DNA from: Lachnospiraceae bacterium C1.1
GTDB lineage: Bacteria > Bacillota > Clostridia > Lachnospirales > Lachnospiraceae
Assembly: GCA_030434875.1 (NCBI GenBank)
Contig: JAUISW010000001.1
Span: 124,001 to 188,000 of the forward strand
Reading direction: 5' to 3'
DNA: 64,000 nucleotides
In this document: in pieces, positions 53,635 through 62,084 of the stretch
Position numbering within the stretch: position 1 is the stretch's first letter
Layout: each line of letters opens with the position of its first letter
Translations under genes and position numbers: made by a program
The notes under the pieces: model-generated
Seen by the model: only the letters and a program-made list of their open reading frames with translations
What the model was told of the DNA's origin: nothing
Databases searched by the model: none

Positions 53635-54732
53635 ATGATAGCGAATCAACTTATAAGCTCATGTATACGAGAACTTAAGGAAATTTCAAAAGTGGATTTT
53701 GCGGTTTTGGAACTTGATGGAACGGCAATTGCGTCTACTATGGAGAGCATAGATATCTCTCCGTTAAGCGTACGTTCTTTTATAGACAGTACAGCTGATT
53801 CACAGGTGATAGGGAATTATCATCTCTTCAGGATCAATGATGATGAAGTAACAGCCTATGTCCTTATGGCATCAGGTGCAACAGATAATGTATATCTGAT
53901 GGGAAGGGTTGCTGTAAGCGAACTCGGACATCTTATGGAAGCATATAAGGAAAAGCTCGACAGAAATAACTTTTTCCAGAATCTGCTTCTTGACAATATG
54001 CTTTTGGTGGATATATACAACAGAGCCAAGAAGCTTCACATCAGACCTGATGTAAGAAGAGCAGTATTTATAGTCGAAGCCCAGTCAAAGGAAGAGGGCG
54101 ATAACAGTGCAGTTGAGATCGTAAGAAGCCTCTTCAGCGATGTTGCGGGTGATTTTGTAACTGCTGTTGATGAACAGGAGGTTATTTTAATAAAATCTCT
54201 TGAGGATTCAGCAGACGAAGAAGAGACCATGAAAACAACTGCTGCAACAATTGTTGATATGATGAGCACAGAGGCAATGATAAGTGCCAGGGTTGCTTAC
54301 GGAACAGCAGTAGGTGAGATAAGAGAGGTTTCAAAATCCTATAAGGAAGCAAGAATGGCTCTCGATGTAGGAAAGATATTCTACGCTGAGAGAAATGTTG
54401 CATCATATTCATCTCTTGGAATCGGAAGACTTATATATCAGCTTCCGGAGAATCTGTGCAGGATTTTCCTTAATGAGATCTTTGGTGAGAATATTCCTGA
54501 TCATATGGATGAGGAGACATTACTTACCATTAATAAATTCTTTGAAAATAACCTTAATGTTTCAGAGACTTCCAGACAGCTCTTTATTCATAGAAATACT
54601 CTTGTCTACAGGATCGAGAAGATTGAAAAGGCTTCAGGACTTGACATAAGGAGTTTTGAGGATGCTTTGACCTTAAAAATAGCTCTCATGGTAGTAAATT
54701 ACCTTAAATATCTGGAAACAAGGGAATATTGA
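53635..54732 (+). CDS. CdaR/PucR-type helix-turn-helix regulator
   Basis: The 365-residue protein has an N-terminal sensory-like domain (about 1-110, IANQLISSCIRELKEISKVDFAVLEL), a GGDEF-like middle domain, and the C-terminal PucR HTH (about 305-360: FFENNLNVSETSRQLFIHRNTLVYRIEKIEK, then SFEDALTLKIALMV). This layout matches sugar-diacid regulators. It is placed directly after a sugar ABC ATPase, so I infer control of sugar uptake. tadA overlaps its stop codon. Confidence 0.87.
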   Translation: MIANQLISSCIRELKEISKVDFAVLELDGTAIASTMESIDISPLSVRSFIDSTADSQVIGNYHLFRINDDEVTAYVLMASGATDNVYLMGRVAVSELGHLMEAYKEKLDRNNFFQNLLLDNMLLVDIYNRAKKLHIRPDVRRAVFIVEAQSKEEGDNSAVEIVRSLFSDVAGDFVTAVDEQEVILIKSLEDSADEEETMKTTAATIVDMMSTEAMISARVAYGTAVGEIREVSKSYKEARMALDVGKIFYAERNVASYSSLGIGRLIYQLPENLCRIFLNEIFGENIPDHMDEETLLTINKFFENNLNVSETSRQLFIHRNTLVYRIEKIEKASGLDIRSFEDALTLKIALMVVNYLKYLETREY

Positions 54733-55205
54733 TGACCGCAGAAGATATAAAATATATGAAACAGGCGATTACACAGGCAAAAAAGGCAGCCGCCATTGGC
54801 GAGGTGCCGATTGGCTGTGTAATTGTTTTTGAAGGAAAAGTGATCGGCAGAGGATATAACAGACGAAAGACTGATCATTCGACACTTGCACATGCGGAAA
54901 TAGCTGCAATAAAAAAGGCAACGAAAAAGCTGGGAGACTGGCGGCTTGAAGACTGCACTATCTATATTACCTTAGAACCGTGTCCTATGTGTGCCGGTGC
55001 GATCGTTCAGTCCAGAATGAAGAGATGCGTGATCGCAGCAATGTCGCCGAAATCAGGCTGTGCCGGAAGTATACTGAATCTGCTGCAGGAACCGTCATTT
55101 AACCATCAGGTTGAGATTGAAAGCGGGGTGCTTGCAGATGAGTGCTCGGAAATGCTGAGCAGTTTTTTTAAGGAATTGAGATTCAGACTTAAAAATGAGG
55201 AATGA
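54732..55205 (+). CDS. tadA: tRNA-specific adenosine deaminase
   Basis: Converts A34 to inosine in tRNA-Arg. The ATG at 54732 shares its A with the previous stop as TGATG. The 157-residue deaminase has the catalytic HAE in STLAHAEIAAIKKA, the zinc Cys pair in EPCPMCAGAI, and the TadA-specific SPKSGCAGSILNLLQEPSFNHQVEIESGVLADECS region. No SRP RNA gene, which often follows tadA in Clostridia, is seen. Confidence 0.95.
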   Translation: MTAEDIKYMKQAITQAKKAAAIGEVPIGCVIVFEGKVIGRGYNRRKTDHSTLAHAEIAAIKKATKKLGDWRLEDCTIYITLEPCPMCAGAIVQSRMKRCVIAAMSPKSGCAGSILNLLQEPSFNHQVEIESGVLADECSEMLSSFFKELRFRLKNEE

Positions 55206-55214
55206 AAGATAAGG

Positions 55215-55243
55215 TTTACTGATTTGCAAGCAAGTGGTAAAAT
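55215..55243 (+). promoter_or_regulatory. Candidate promoter of the Dlt-like cluster
   Basis: TTTACT (55215-55220), 17 bases, TAAAAT (55238-55243). The predicted start near 55250 leaves an almost leaderless mRNA for the ATG at 55253, and I see no ribosome site before that ATG. Confidence 0.5.
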
Positions 55244-55252
55244 TAAGCCCGT

Positions 55253-56281
55253 ATGAAAAATAGAAAATATATAATTTATGTCATTGCCATAATAGTAGTG
55301 TCCGGAATTCTGCTTCATTTCGCGGGAATTGCTTCGGAGGCTTTTACAGAGGTATGTGACGATCATTATTACGAATATTATAAAAAAGATTATAAGGGTT
55401 ATATTTCTCCGTGGTATACGGATGGTCTTCATGTAGTAGATGAGGGATTTATTCATTCATTGCAGATGCTTACCCACAGCAAAAACGATACGGGGAATAT
55501 CATAGCAATAGGCTCATCTCTCACGGCCATGGAATTTGATGCTGAAAAGCAGAAGGAACGCCTGAGAGACAGTTATGATATGTACGTTTTTGCCAGCGGT
55601 TCAGGATCCTGGAGAACAAATCTTGTTCTGGATAATCTGATCCGCACGGAATATGAATATACTGACAAGGATATAGTAAAACTTGAGGTTTCATATTCGA
55701 CATTCAGAAATGCCGATAATCTCACCATTGCAGAGGCGACTATTGATAAATGGGGGAAATACAGGGTAGAAGATGATTTTTCCGTGAAAAAAAATACCTG
55801 GCTCCTCGCACCTGTTTATGCTATGAATGTGGATCTTATGCGCATTCAGAATGTAGCAGAAATTGTAACCACATATTTTAATAAGACGGAGATGGATGCA
55901 GGTATCGGACCTGCTAACTATAGAAATAATTATTTTAATCATGAATCTGTAGCGGAATCTTTTGCTGTCACAGATGAAAGGATAGACCTGATTGAGTCAC
56001 AGATACTGAGACTCGACAATGATACAAATCTTGTGGTGGAATTTTCACCTATGGCACCGGGTCTTAAAAAAACAAAAAACGGTAAGGATTATAATACCTG
56101 CGTAAAAAAAGTCCTTAAGCCATTTCTCAAGGAGCACAGGATAAAATATCTTGATTATAGAGGAAACTATAAGGAAACGGAATTTATTGACGGAGCACAT
56201 TTATCTTATGATGCTTCTATCAGATATACATTAAAGCTGGATCATGATCTTAATAAAATAATCGACGAGATCGACGGATGA
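55253..56281 (+). CDS. Membrane-anchored SGNH-type (DltD-like) protein
   Basis: The 342-residue protein starts with one transmembrane helix (about 6-24, IIYVIAIIVVSGILLHFAG), so the rest should be outside. The SGNH/DltD pattern is present: a nucleophile block IIAIGSSLTAMEF with Ser88-Ser89, and the late Asp313-x-x-His316 in FIDGAHLSYDAS. The FASGSG segment (about 114) is a likely block II/III element. DltD uses this pattern to hand an acyl group to lipoteichoic acid. Overall similarity to DltD is in layout and motifs only. The gene has no visible ribosome site. It overlaps the FkbH frame by a few bases, or is separated by 23 if the later GTG is used. First gene of a five-gene cluster. Confidence 0.72.
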   Translation: MKNRKYIIYVIAIIVVSGILLHFAGIASEAFTEVCDDHYYEYYKKDYKGYISPWYTDGLHVVDEGFIHSLQMLTHSKNDTGNIIAIGSSLTAMEFDAEKQKERLRDSYDMYVFASGSGSWRTNLVLDNLIRTEYEYTDKDIVKLEVSYSTFRNADNLTIAEATIDKWGKYRVEDDFSVKKNTWLLAPVYAMNVDLMRIQNVAEIVTTYFNKTEMDAGIGPANYRNNYFNHESVAESFAVTDERIDLIESQILRLDNDTNLVVEFSPMAPGLKKTKNGKDYNTCVKKVLKPFLKEHRIKYLDYRGNYKETEFIDGAHLSYDASIRYTLKLDHDLNKIIDEIDG

Positions 56282-56304
56282 TCATCGACGGAGAGGTGAA
56301 AAAA

Positions 56305-58101
56305 GTGAGTGTTATAGGCAGGAAAAAAACTGAGCTCAATCCGGAAGAATCCATATCGAAACTGCTCAAAATGGCAAATGCCTTAATGAGACATCCGGAG
56401 GAAAATGCAATCGCAGACAGGAGTGGAAAAGCTCTTAGGGTTGCGGTTGTCGGAAGCCATTCAATACAGCATTTTGTCAGGGTTTTAAACCTTTTCCTGG
56501 ACAGAGCAGGAATATATGCAAATATTTATGAAGGTGAGTACGGCGGGATCAATATGGATGTTTTGGATGATAATTCAGAACTCTATAAATTTAAGCCGGA
56601 AATAGTCATTATTATGACACGCTATAATGATCTTCATATGGAAACGACAGAGGATCTTGAGCGAGAGATGTCTGTGTTAAAAAATCTCTGGAGTCATTTG
56701 GATAAATTATCCGGAGTTACAGTACTTCAGACAAATTATGCCATCAGAACAGCCAGACCTCTTGGCGCGCTGGAGGCAGCCTATCCGGATTCTTCATTGT
56801 CACTTATGCGTAAACTCAATATGACCATGACGGAAGAACATCCGGCAAACGTACATATAGTTGATATGGAGTATTTTTCATCATATTACGGAAAGAAGAA
56901 CTGGTTTGATGAGAGCAGCTATTTCCTTACAAAACAGGGCTTTAATATGGATTATATGGGACCTGTTGCCGCAGAGATGACAAGAATGATCAAGGCAGTG
57001 AGTGGTCATACAAATAAATGCCTGGTACTTGACCTTGATAATACGCTTTGGGGCGGTGTTGTCGGTGATGATGGTGCAATGGGTATAGAGATCGATCCGC
57101 ATAATCCATTGGGAGAGGCATACAGACATTTCCAGAGCTACTGTCTTGAGTTGAAAAAGCGTGGTGTAATACTTGCAGTTAATTCTAAAAATGATGAGGA
57201 TATTGCAAAAGAGCCGTTCCTTAAAAATCCGGATATGATATTGAAACTTGATGACATAGCCTGCTTTGTTGCGAACTGGAATGACAAGGCTTCAAATATG
57301 AGCTATATTGCCAAGAGCCTGAATATCGGAATCGATACTCTGGTATTTTTTGATGATAATCCTGCAGAACGTGAGATAATCAGGAAGTTCTGTCCTGAGG
57401 TGACAGTCATAGATGTTCCGGACGAGCCGGAAAATTATGTGAGGGCTCTGGACAGCGCAGATCCTTTTGAATGGGCTGCTGTCACAAAAGAGGACAGGGA
57501 ACGTTCTGATTCCTATATCCAGAATGCCAGACGTGAAGAGATGATGTCTTCATTTGTTGATTACGACGAATATCTTAAGGCATTGGAAATGAAGGGAAAA
57601 TGCGGTCTTGTAGGTTCGGATGAAATAGAAAGATTTGCCCAGCTTACCAACAAGTCAAATCAGTTTAACTTAAGGACGCAGAGATATTCCGAAAGTGAGA
57701 TAGAGGAAATGCTTAAAGACGGAAATTCAGCATGTCTTTATGTTTCACTCAGCGATAAATTTTCGCAATACGGGATCATTTCATGTATTATATTGAAAAA
57801 AGGCAGTGAAGTCGAAGGCCTGAATGAAGATGACTGCTTTATAGATAACTGGTGCATGTCCTGCCGTGTTCTTAAACGCTCTGTTGAGAATTTTGCTTTT
57901 GAGAGTGTTATCGAGCAGGCTAAAAAGATGGGCTGCAGAAGAATTGTAGGTGAGTATATCCGAAGCAAGAAAAACAGCATGGTTGACGGATTTTATGCAA
58001 AATTAGGCTTTACACCGATAGAGAATGATGAAAGAGTTCTTTACGAATATGACATAAATAAAAAGCCGGAGGAGAAATTATGGATACAAAGAGTAGATTA
58101 G
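56305..58101 (+). CDS. FkbH-like protein (HAD domain plus acyltransferase-like domain)
   Basis: I place the start at the GTG 56305, which has GGAGAGG (56290-56296) eight bases upstream. The ATG at 56278, nine codons earlier, overlaps the previous stop and lacks a site. Counting from that ATG, an N-terminal SGNH-like part (about 50-235, VAVVGSHSIQHFVRVL) precedes the HAD domain with motif I LVLDLDNTLWGG (Asp252 and Asp254), AVNSKND, and FFDDNPAEREIIR. A C-terminal GNAT-like domain has QLTNKSNQFNLRTQRYSE and the Cys-containing DNWCMSCRVLKRSVE (Cys526, Cys529). FkbH proteins take 1,3-bisphosphoglycerate, dephosphorylate it and load a glyceryl group onto a carrier protein. The carrier gene overlaps its 3' end. 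It sits where DltA stands in Dlt operons. Confidence 0.85.
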   Translation: MSVIGRKKTELNPEESISKLLKMANALMRHPEENAIADRSGKALRVAVVGSHSIQHFVRVLNLFLDRAGIYANIYEGEYGGINMDVLDDNSELYKFKPEIVIIMTRYNDLHMETTEDLEREMSVLKNLWSHLDKLSGVTVLQTNYAIRTARPLGALEAAYPDSSLSLMRKLNMTMTEEHPANVHIVDMEYFSSYYGKKNWFDESSYFLTKQGFNMDYMGPVAAEMTRMIKAVSGHTNKCLVLDLDNTLWGGVVGDDGAMGIEIDPHNPLGEAYRHFQSYCLELKKRGVILAVNSKNDEDIAKEPFLKNPDMILKLDDIACFVANWNDKASNMSYIAKSLNIGIDTLVFFDDNPAEREIIRKFCPEVTVIDVPDEPENYVRALDSADPFEWAAVTKEDRERSDSYIQNARREEMMSSFVDYDEYLKALEMKGKCGLVGSDEIERFAQLTNKSNQFNLRTQRYSESEIEEMLKDGNSACLYVSLSDKFSQYGIISCIILKKGSEVEGLNEDDCFIDNWCMSCRVLKRSVENFAFESVIEQAKKMGCRRIVGEYIRSKKNSMVDGFYAKLGFTPIENDERVLYEYDINKKPEEKLWIQRVD

Positions 58102-58319
58102 AAAAGGTTATGCAGGAAGTTTTCGAAGATGATGAGATCAGAATAAACGATGAGACAACAGCCGACGATATAGAGGACTGGGACAGCCTTACCCATGTAC
58201 AGCTGATAGTTGCAGTTGAAGAAGAATTTGCCTGCAAATTCTCAACTGTTGAGGTAATGAAGCTTAAAAATGTTGGTGAGTTCATAAAGCTTATAGATAG
58301 AAAGAAGACTAATGCTTGA
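58080..58319 (+). CDS. Acyl carrier protein of the FkbH/MBOAT cluster
   Basis: A 79-residue acidic carrier protein with the phosphopantetheine site DWDSLTHVQL at Ser36. The layout (an acidic N-terminal helix, then VEEEFACKFSTVEVMKLKNVGEFIKLID) is that of carriers partnered with FkbH or DltC-like systems. GGAGGAGAAA precedes the ATG. It overlaps FkbH by 22 bases at its start and the MBOAT gene by 8 at its end. Its role should be to carry the acyl group from FkbH to the MBOAT protein at the membrane. Confidence 0.88.
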   Translation: MDTKSRLEKVMQEVFEDDEIRINDETTADDIEDWDSLTHVQLIVAVEEEFACKFSTVEVMKLKNVGEFIKLIDRKKTNA

Positions 58320-59532
58320 ATTTAGTATAGGAGGGCTTTTATTTGCCATTCTCCTTATTTTAGTGCCTCTTATTCTTCGTAATATAGGAAATTACAGAAG
58401 AGAGGCATTTTTAATTGTAAATATAGCTGTTTTCGGTTTGACCTTTAGTGACATAACAGCGGCAGCAATAGCTGCGGCATGGATACTTATCCCGTATTTT
58501 GCCGCACCGCTTATAGCCGGTAATGGAAAGAAGAGTGCAGTCGCAAGGAAAATATTTTACATTCTTATGCTCCTTGTGTTTCTCTATCTGATGCATTATG
58601 AATGGATAGTTATATTCAGATATATGCCTTATTCGCCTGTACTTAAATTCCTGGGACTTTCTTATCTCCTCTTCAGGGAAGTTGATTTTACAATGCAGTA
58701 TTCCTATCTTCAGGAGACAAATACAAAGATAAGTCTTGCGGATTATCTAAATTATCTTCTTTCTTTTTACACGATAATGGCAGGTCCGATAATGCGCTAT
58801 GAGGAATTCATACAGGATTTTTACCGTGAAGACAGACCTAAACTTGAAGAAAACGATATGCTGATGACCTTCCAGAGAATCCTTACAGGATATATTGAGG
58901 TATACGTTATCTCAGCCCTTATGTCCGGATGGGGTGCTTATTGGTTTGACAGAGTGCCGAAAGCTGGAAATCTGGCGAAGGCTGTGATCATTTACTTTAT
59001 TTTCTCGATATTCAATGCTCTGTTTATTTATTTTAATTTCGTGGGTTATTGCGATATAGTGGTTGGAGGCGCTAAGCTTTCAGGCATGACCTTGAAAGAA
59101 AACTTCGACAGACCTTATATGGCGAGAACAATGGTGGAATTCTGGAACAGGCATCATATTTCACTGTCAGAATGGATAAGAGACTATATATACAGCCCGA
59201 TAATTAAAATGCTTTTGAGCGGTGCTTTTAAGAAAAAGCTTTTTGAGGCACAATGTATAGCACTTTTTGCAACCTTCCTGATAGCTGGAATCTGGCACGG
59301 AACCAATCTGAACTACGTGGTATATGGCCTTCTCGAGGGACTTGGAGTGGTGATCTCTTCACTCTATACCAACGGACTTAAGAAAAAATATGGCAAAAAG
59401 GGATTCAGAGAATATGAAAAAAAACGCGGAGTCATAATATTCGAACATATTTGGACCTGCGCTTATGTGTGTATTTCATTCAGCTTTGTAGGATATGATG
59501 TTATTGGTATGTTAATGGGGAATATTAAATAA
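58312..59532 (+). CDS. MBOAT-family (DltB-like) membrane acyltransferase
   Basis: The 406-residue protein has about ten hydrophobic segments, beginning with GLLFAILLILVPLILRNIG and including the MBOAT core. The family motifs are NRHHISLSEWIRDYIYSPI (His281-His282) and the catalytic-site AGIWHGTNLNYVVYG, with His329 at the channel-type active site. The order carrier protein, then MBOAT, then a tiny membrane protein is that of dltC-dltB-dltX in other order. It should transfer the carrier-bound acyl group through the membrane. Its stop overlaps the next start as TAATG. Confidence 0.88.
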   Translation: MLEFSIGGLLFAILLILVPLILRNIGNYRREAFLIVNIAVFGLTFSDITAAAIAAAWILIPYFAAPLIAGNGKKSAVARKIFYILMLLVFLYLMHYEWIVIFRYMPYSPVLKFLGLSYLLFREVDFTMQYSYLQETNTKISLADYLNYLLSFYTIMAGPIMRYEEFIQDFYREDRPKLEENDMLMTFQRILTGYIEVYVISALMSGWGAYWFDRVPKAGNLAKAVIIYFIFSIFNALFIYFNFVGYCDIVVGGAKLSGMTLKENFDRPYMARTMVEFWNRHHISLSEWIRDYIYSPIIKMLLSGAFKKKLFEAQCIALFATFLIAGIWHGTNLNYVVYGLLEGLGVVISSLYTNGLKKKYGKKGFREYEKKRGVIIFEHIWTCAYVCISFSFVGYDVIGMLMGNIK

Positions 59533-59660
59533 TGTTTAAGAGTTTTTTTGAAAAATTACCGCTTTGGGGAAAGCTTCTGTTGATGTCTGTAGAGCTGGGG
59601 ATAATACTATATGCTGTATTTGTAGGTACGACGACTACAGTACTTTACCAGGGCTTTTGA
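59532..59660 (+). CDS. 42-residue DltX-like membrane microprotein
   Basis: This short gene begins with ATG on the MBOAT stop codon (TAATG) and ends with TGA at 59660. The protein has an amphipathic, positively charged start (MFKSFFEKLPLWGK), one transmembrane helix (about 15-31, LLLMSVELGIILYAVFV), a Thr-rich spacer and the C-terminus VLYQGF. DltX proteins are similarly short, have one helix and end in an F-x-Y-x-x-F-like tail whose Tyr has been reported to receive the acyl group. Tyr39 and Phe42 here keep the Y-x-x-F spacing at the extreme C-terminus. A mobile-like repeat begins 12 bases later. Confidence 0.7.
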   Translation: MFKSFFEKLPLWGKLLLMSVELGIILYAVFVGTTTTVLYQGF

Positions 59661-59671
59661 TCATAAATACA

Positions 59672-59818
59672 GTTACTGTTCACACGCTTTCAGCGTGCTC
59701 CAGTAACGGGTTTTGCCATTTAAAATTGCCTACGGCAATGGGCAAAACCCAGTGTTCAGTCAAAGTTTTTGTGGCATAACTGCGCAGCGGAGTGCGCAGT
59801 TTGCCTGTGAACAGTAAC
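59672..59818 (+). repeat. Cloverleaf-like repeat element, short copy (147 bp) with target duplication
   Basis: Perfect terminal inverted repeats GTTACTGTTCACA (59673-59684 region) and TGTGAACAGTAAC (59806-59818) enclose three arms: CACGCTTTCAGCGTG, a long arm GGGTTTTGCC...GGCAAAACCC with inner ATTGCC/GGCAAT, and ACTGCGCA...TGCGCAGT. An 8-bp direct repeat TAAATACA flanks it (59664-59671 and 59819-59826), as after transposition. The same element lies inverted at 26678-26928. It has no protein-coding capacity and separates the Dlt-like cluster from the nucleotidyltransferase gene. Confidence 0.87.
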
Positions 59819-59887
59819 TAAATACAACAAAAGTACATACGCTGGCAACAATAGGTTATTACATAAGGGGAAAAGGACGGTTATAAT

Positions 59888-60817
59888 ATGATTCAGGAAA
59901 AACCAACACTTGTTATAATGGCAGCAGGAATGGGATCACGTTACGGTGGTCTTAAACAGATCGATCCGGTTGATGCAGAAGGAGATAAAATAATCGATTT
60001 TTCCATATTCGATTCACAAAAGGCAGGATTCGGCAAGGTTATTTTTGTTATAAAAGAAGAAACAAGAGAGGCCTTCGAGGAAAGCGTAGTGAAGAGACTT
60101 AACGGAAAAGTTGAGACAGCTTTTGCTTATCAGAAACTGGAAAATCTTCCGGAGGGCTTTTCGGTTCCGGAGGGAAGGGAAAAACCCTGGGGTACGGCAC
60201 AGGCAGTATTGGCCGCAAAAGATTTGATCGATGGAAGTTTTGCAGTGATCAATGCAGATGATTTTTATGGAAGAGAAGCATATGTAAAAATGGCGGATTT
60301 CCTTAAAAATACTGAGGATGATGAAAAATACCGCTATGCAATGGTAGGCTTTATCCTTAAAAACACACTGACAGAAAATGGTTATGTTTCAAGAGGTATC
60401 TGCAGTGTTTCAGAGGACGGATGTCTTTCAGATGTCGTTGAACGTACTCAGATAGAAAAGGATGGAGATAAGGCAAAATTCACGGAAGATGGTGGAAATA
60501 GCTGGACAGCACTCAGTGGAAATGAAGTGGTTTCAATGAATTTCTGGGGATTTGGAAAATCTATTCTTCCGGAACTTGAAGAGGCTTTTAAGGACTTTCT
60601 TACTAAACTTCCTGAGGCTCCAAATCCGCTTAAGGCTGAATGTTATCTTCCTTCAGTCGTTGATTCTCTTATAAAGAAGGATAAGGCAAGTGCAAAGGTT
60701 CTCGAATCGGCAGACCGCTGGTTTGGTGTAACATATAAAGAAGATAAGGCAAAAGTAAGAGAAGAAATCGAAAAGCTTAAAGATGCAGGAGTATACCCGA
60801 GAAATCTTTGGGACTGA
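59888..60817 (+). CDS. Nucleotidyltransferase of the sugar-1-phosphate type
   Basis: The 309-residue protein has the nucleotidyltransferase N-terminal signature VIMAAGMGSRYGGLKQIDPV, PWGTAQAVLAAKDLIDGSFAVINADDFYG (metal-binding Asp) and VVSMNFWGFGKSIL. It is related to GalU and RmlA but lacks the exact KxxxP pattern of either, so the sugar is uncertain. The ATG follows AAAAGGAC. It stands 114 bases before galE and could supply a nucleotide sugar to the same pathway. Confidence 0.82.
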   Translation: MIQEKPTLVIMAAGMGSRYGGLKQIDPVDAEGDKIIDFSIFDSQKAGFGKVIFVIKEETREAFEESVVKRLNGKVETAFAYQKLENLPEGFSVPEGREKPWGTAQAVLAAKDLIDGSFAVINADDFYGREAYVKMADFLKNTEDDEKYRYAMVGFILKNTLTENGYVSRGICSVSEDGCLSDVVERTQIEKDGDKAKFTEDGGNSWTALSGNEVVSMNFWGFGKSILPELEEAFKDFLTKLPEAPNPLKAECYLPSVVDSLIKKDKASAKVLESADRWFGVTYKEDKAKVREEIEKLKDAGVYPRNLWD

Positions 60818-60931
60818 AGCTGATATCTTTTGAGTGTTGATCGCAGGGATCCGCATTTCCTATGAATTTCACGCGACAAGAAAACACAGGGCTTTTGGAT
60901 AGATCAAAAGGTTTATAAGGAGGACATGAAA

Positions 60932-61948
60932 ATGGCAATACTTTTAACCGGTGGAGCCGGATATATCGGTTCACATACTTTGGTAGAGCTTTTAAATGGC
61001 GGATATGATGCAATTGTAATGGATAATTACTCTAATTCATCACCGGAAGCACTTAAAAGAGTTGAAGAGCTTACAGGCAAAAAAGTAAAGAGCTATAATG
61101 CAGATATAAGTTCCAGAGAGGATCTTGAAAAGATCTTTTCAGAAAATGATATCCAGGAAGTTATTAATTTTGCTTCACTTAAGGCTGTAGGTGAATCCGT
61201 TGAAAAGCCCTGGGAATATTATAACAACAATATCGGAGGAACACTTACACTTCTTGATGTAATGAGAAAGCACGGAGCAAAGAACTTTGTATTCTCTTCA
61301 TCAGCTACAGTTTACGGTGATCCTGCAGTAATCCCGATTACAGAGGAATGCCCGAAGGGAACATGTACAAATCCGTATGGATGGACAAAATGGATGCTTG
61401 AGCAGATCCTTATCGATATGCAGAAGGCTGATCCGAGCTGGAACATGGTAATTCTTCGTTACTTCAATCCGATAGGTGCCCATAAATCCGGAAGGATTGG
61501 TGAGAACCCGAACGGCAGACCTAATAATCTCATGCCTTATATTACACAGGTTGCAGTAGGTAAGCTTCCTGAGCTTGGAGTATTTGGCGATGATTATGAT
61601 ACTCCGGATGGAACAGGTGTAAGAGATTATCTTCATGTAGTTGATCTTGCAAAGGCTCATGTTAAGGCTATAGACAAGCTCAGAACAGCTCCCGGATGCT
61701 TTATATGCAACCTTGGAACCGGACATGGTTATTCTGTACTTGATCTTGTTAAGACCTTTGAAAAGGTTAATGACATTAAAATTCCGTATAGCATTAAGCC
61801 AAGACGTGCAGGAGATATTGCAACATGCTACTGCTCACCGGAAAAGGCAGAGAAGGAACTTGGCTGGAAAGCAGAGCTCGGGGTTGAGGATATGTGCCGC
61901 GATTCATGGAATTTCCAGAAGAATAACCCGAATGGATATGAGTCATAA
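60932..61948 (+). CDS. galE: UDP-glucose 4-epimerase
   Basis: Interconverts UDP-glucose and UDP-galactose. The ATG at 60932 is eight bases from a perfect AAGGAGG, while the ATG at 60926 is only two. The roughly 338 residues have the NAD-binding [27 protein letters not shown], the Ser and YxxxK catalytic set (FSSSATVYG and [12 protein letters not shown]), and [15 protein letters not shown]. Together with galU and the GH53 enzyme it suggests active galactose metabolism. Confidence 0.95.
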   Translation: MAILLTGGAGYIGSHTLVELLNGGYDAIVMDNYSNSSPEALKRVEELTGKKVKSYNADISSREDLEKIFSENDIQEVINFASLKAVGESVEKPWEYYNNNIGGTLTLLDVMRKHGAKNFVFSSSATVYGDPAVIPITEECPKGTCTNPYGWTKWMLEQILIDMQKADPSWNMVILRYFNPIGAHKSGRIGENPNGRPNNLMPYITQVAVGKLPELGVFGDDYDTPDGTGVRDYLHVVDLAKAHVKAIDKLRTAPGCFICNLGTGHGYSVLDLVKTFEKVNDIKIPYSIKPRRAGDIATCYCSPEKAEKELGWKAELGVEDMCRDSWNFQKNNPNGYES

Positions 61949-62017
61949 TAGTTTATATTGAGTTGATAATTCTTATAAAATAATAAAATAATTTACTTTT
62001 TATACAATCTATCTTAT

Positions 62018-62058
62018 AATTAAAAGCGTGTATCTGTAGGAGATACACGCTTTTAATT
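62018..62058. terminator. Strong, probably bidirectional terminator between galE and ftsH
   Basis: An 18-base perfect stem (62018-62035 with 62041-62058, core AAAAGCGTGTATCT/AGATACACGCTTTT) has a five-base GTAGG loop. Both flanks carry A or T tracts. Confidence 0.88.
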
Positions 62059-62084
62059 ATAGATAAAAAGGCAGGTTAAGGATA

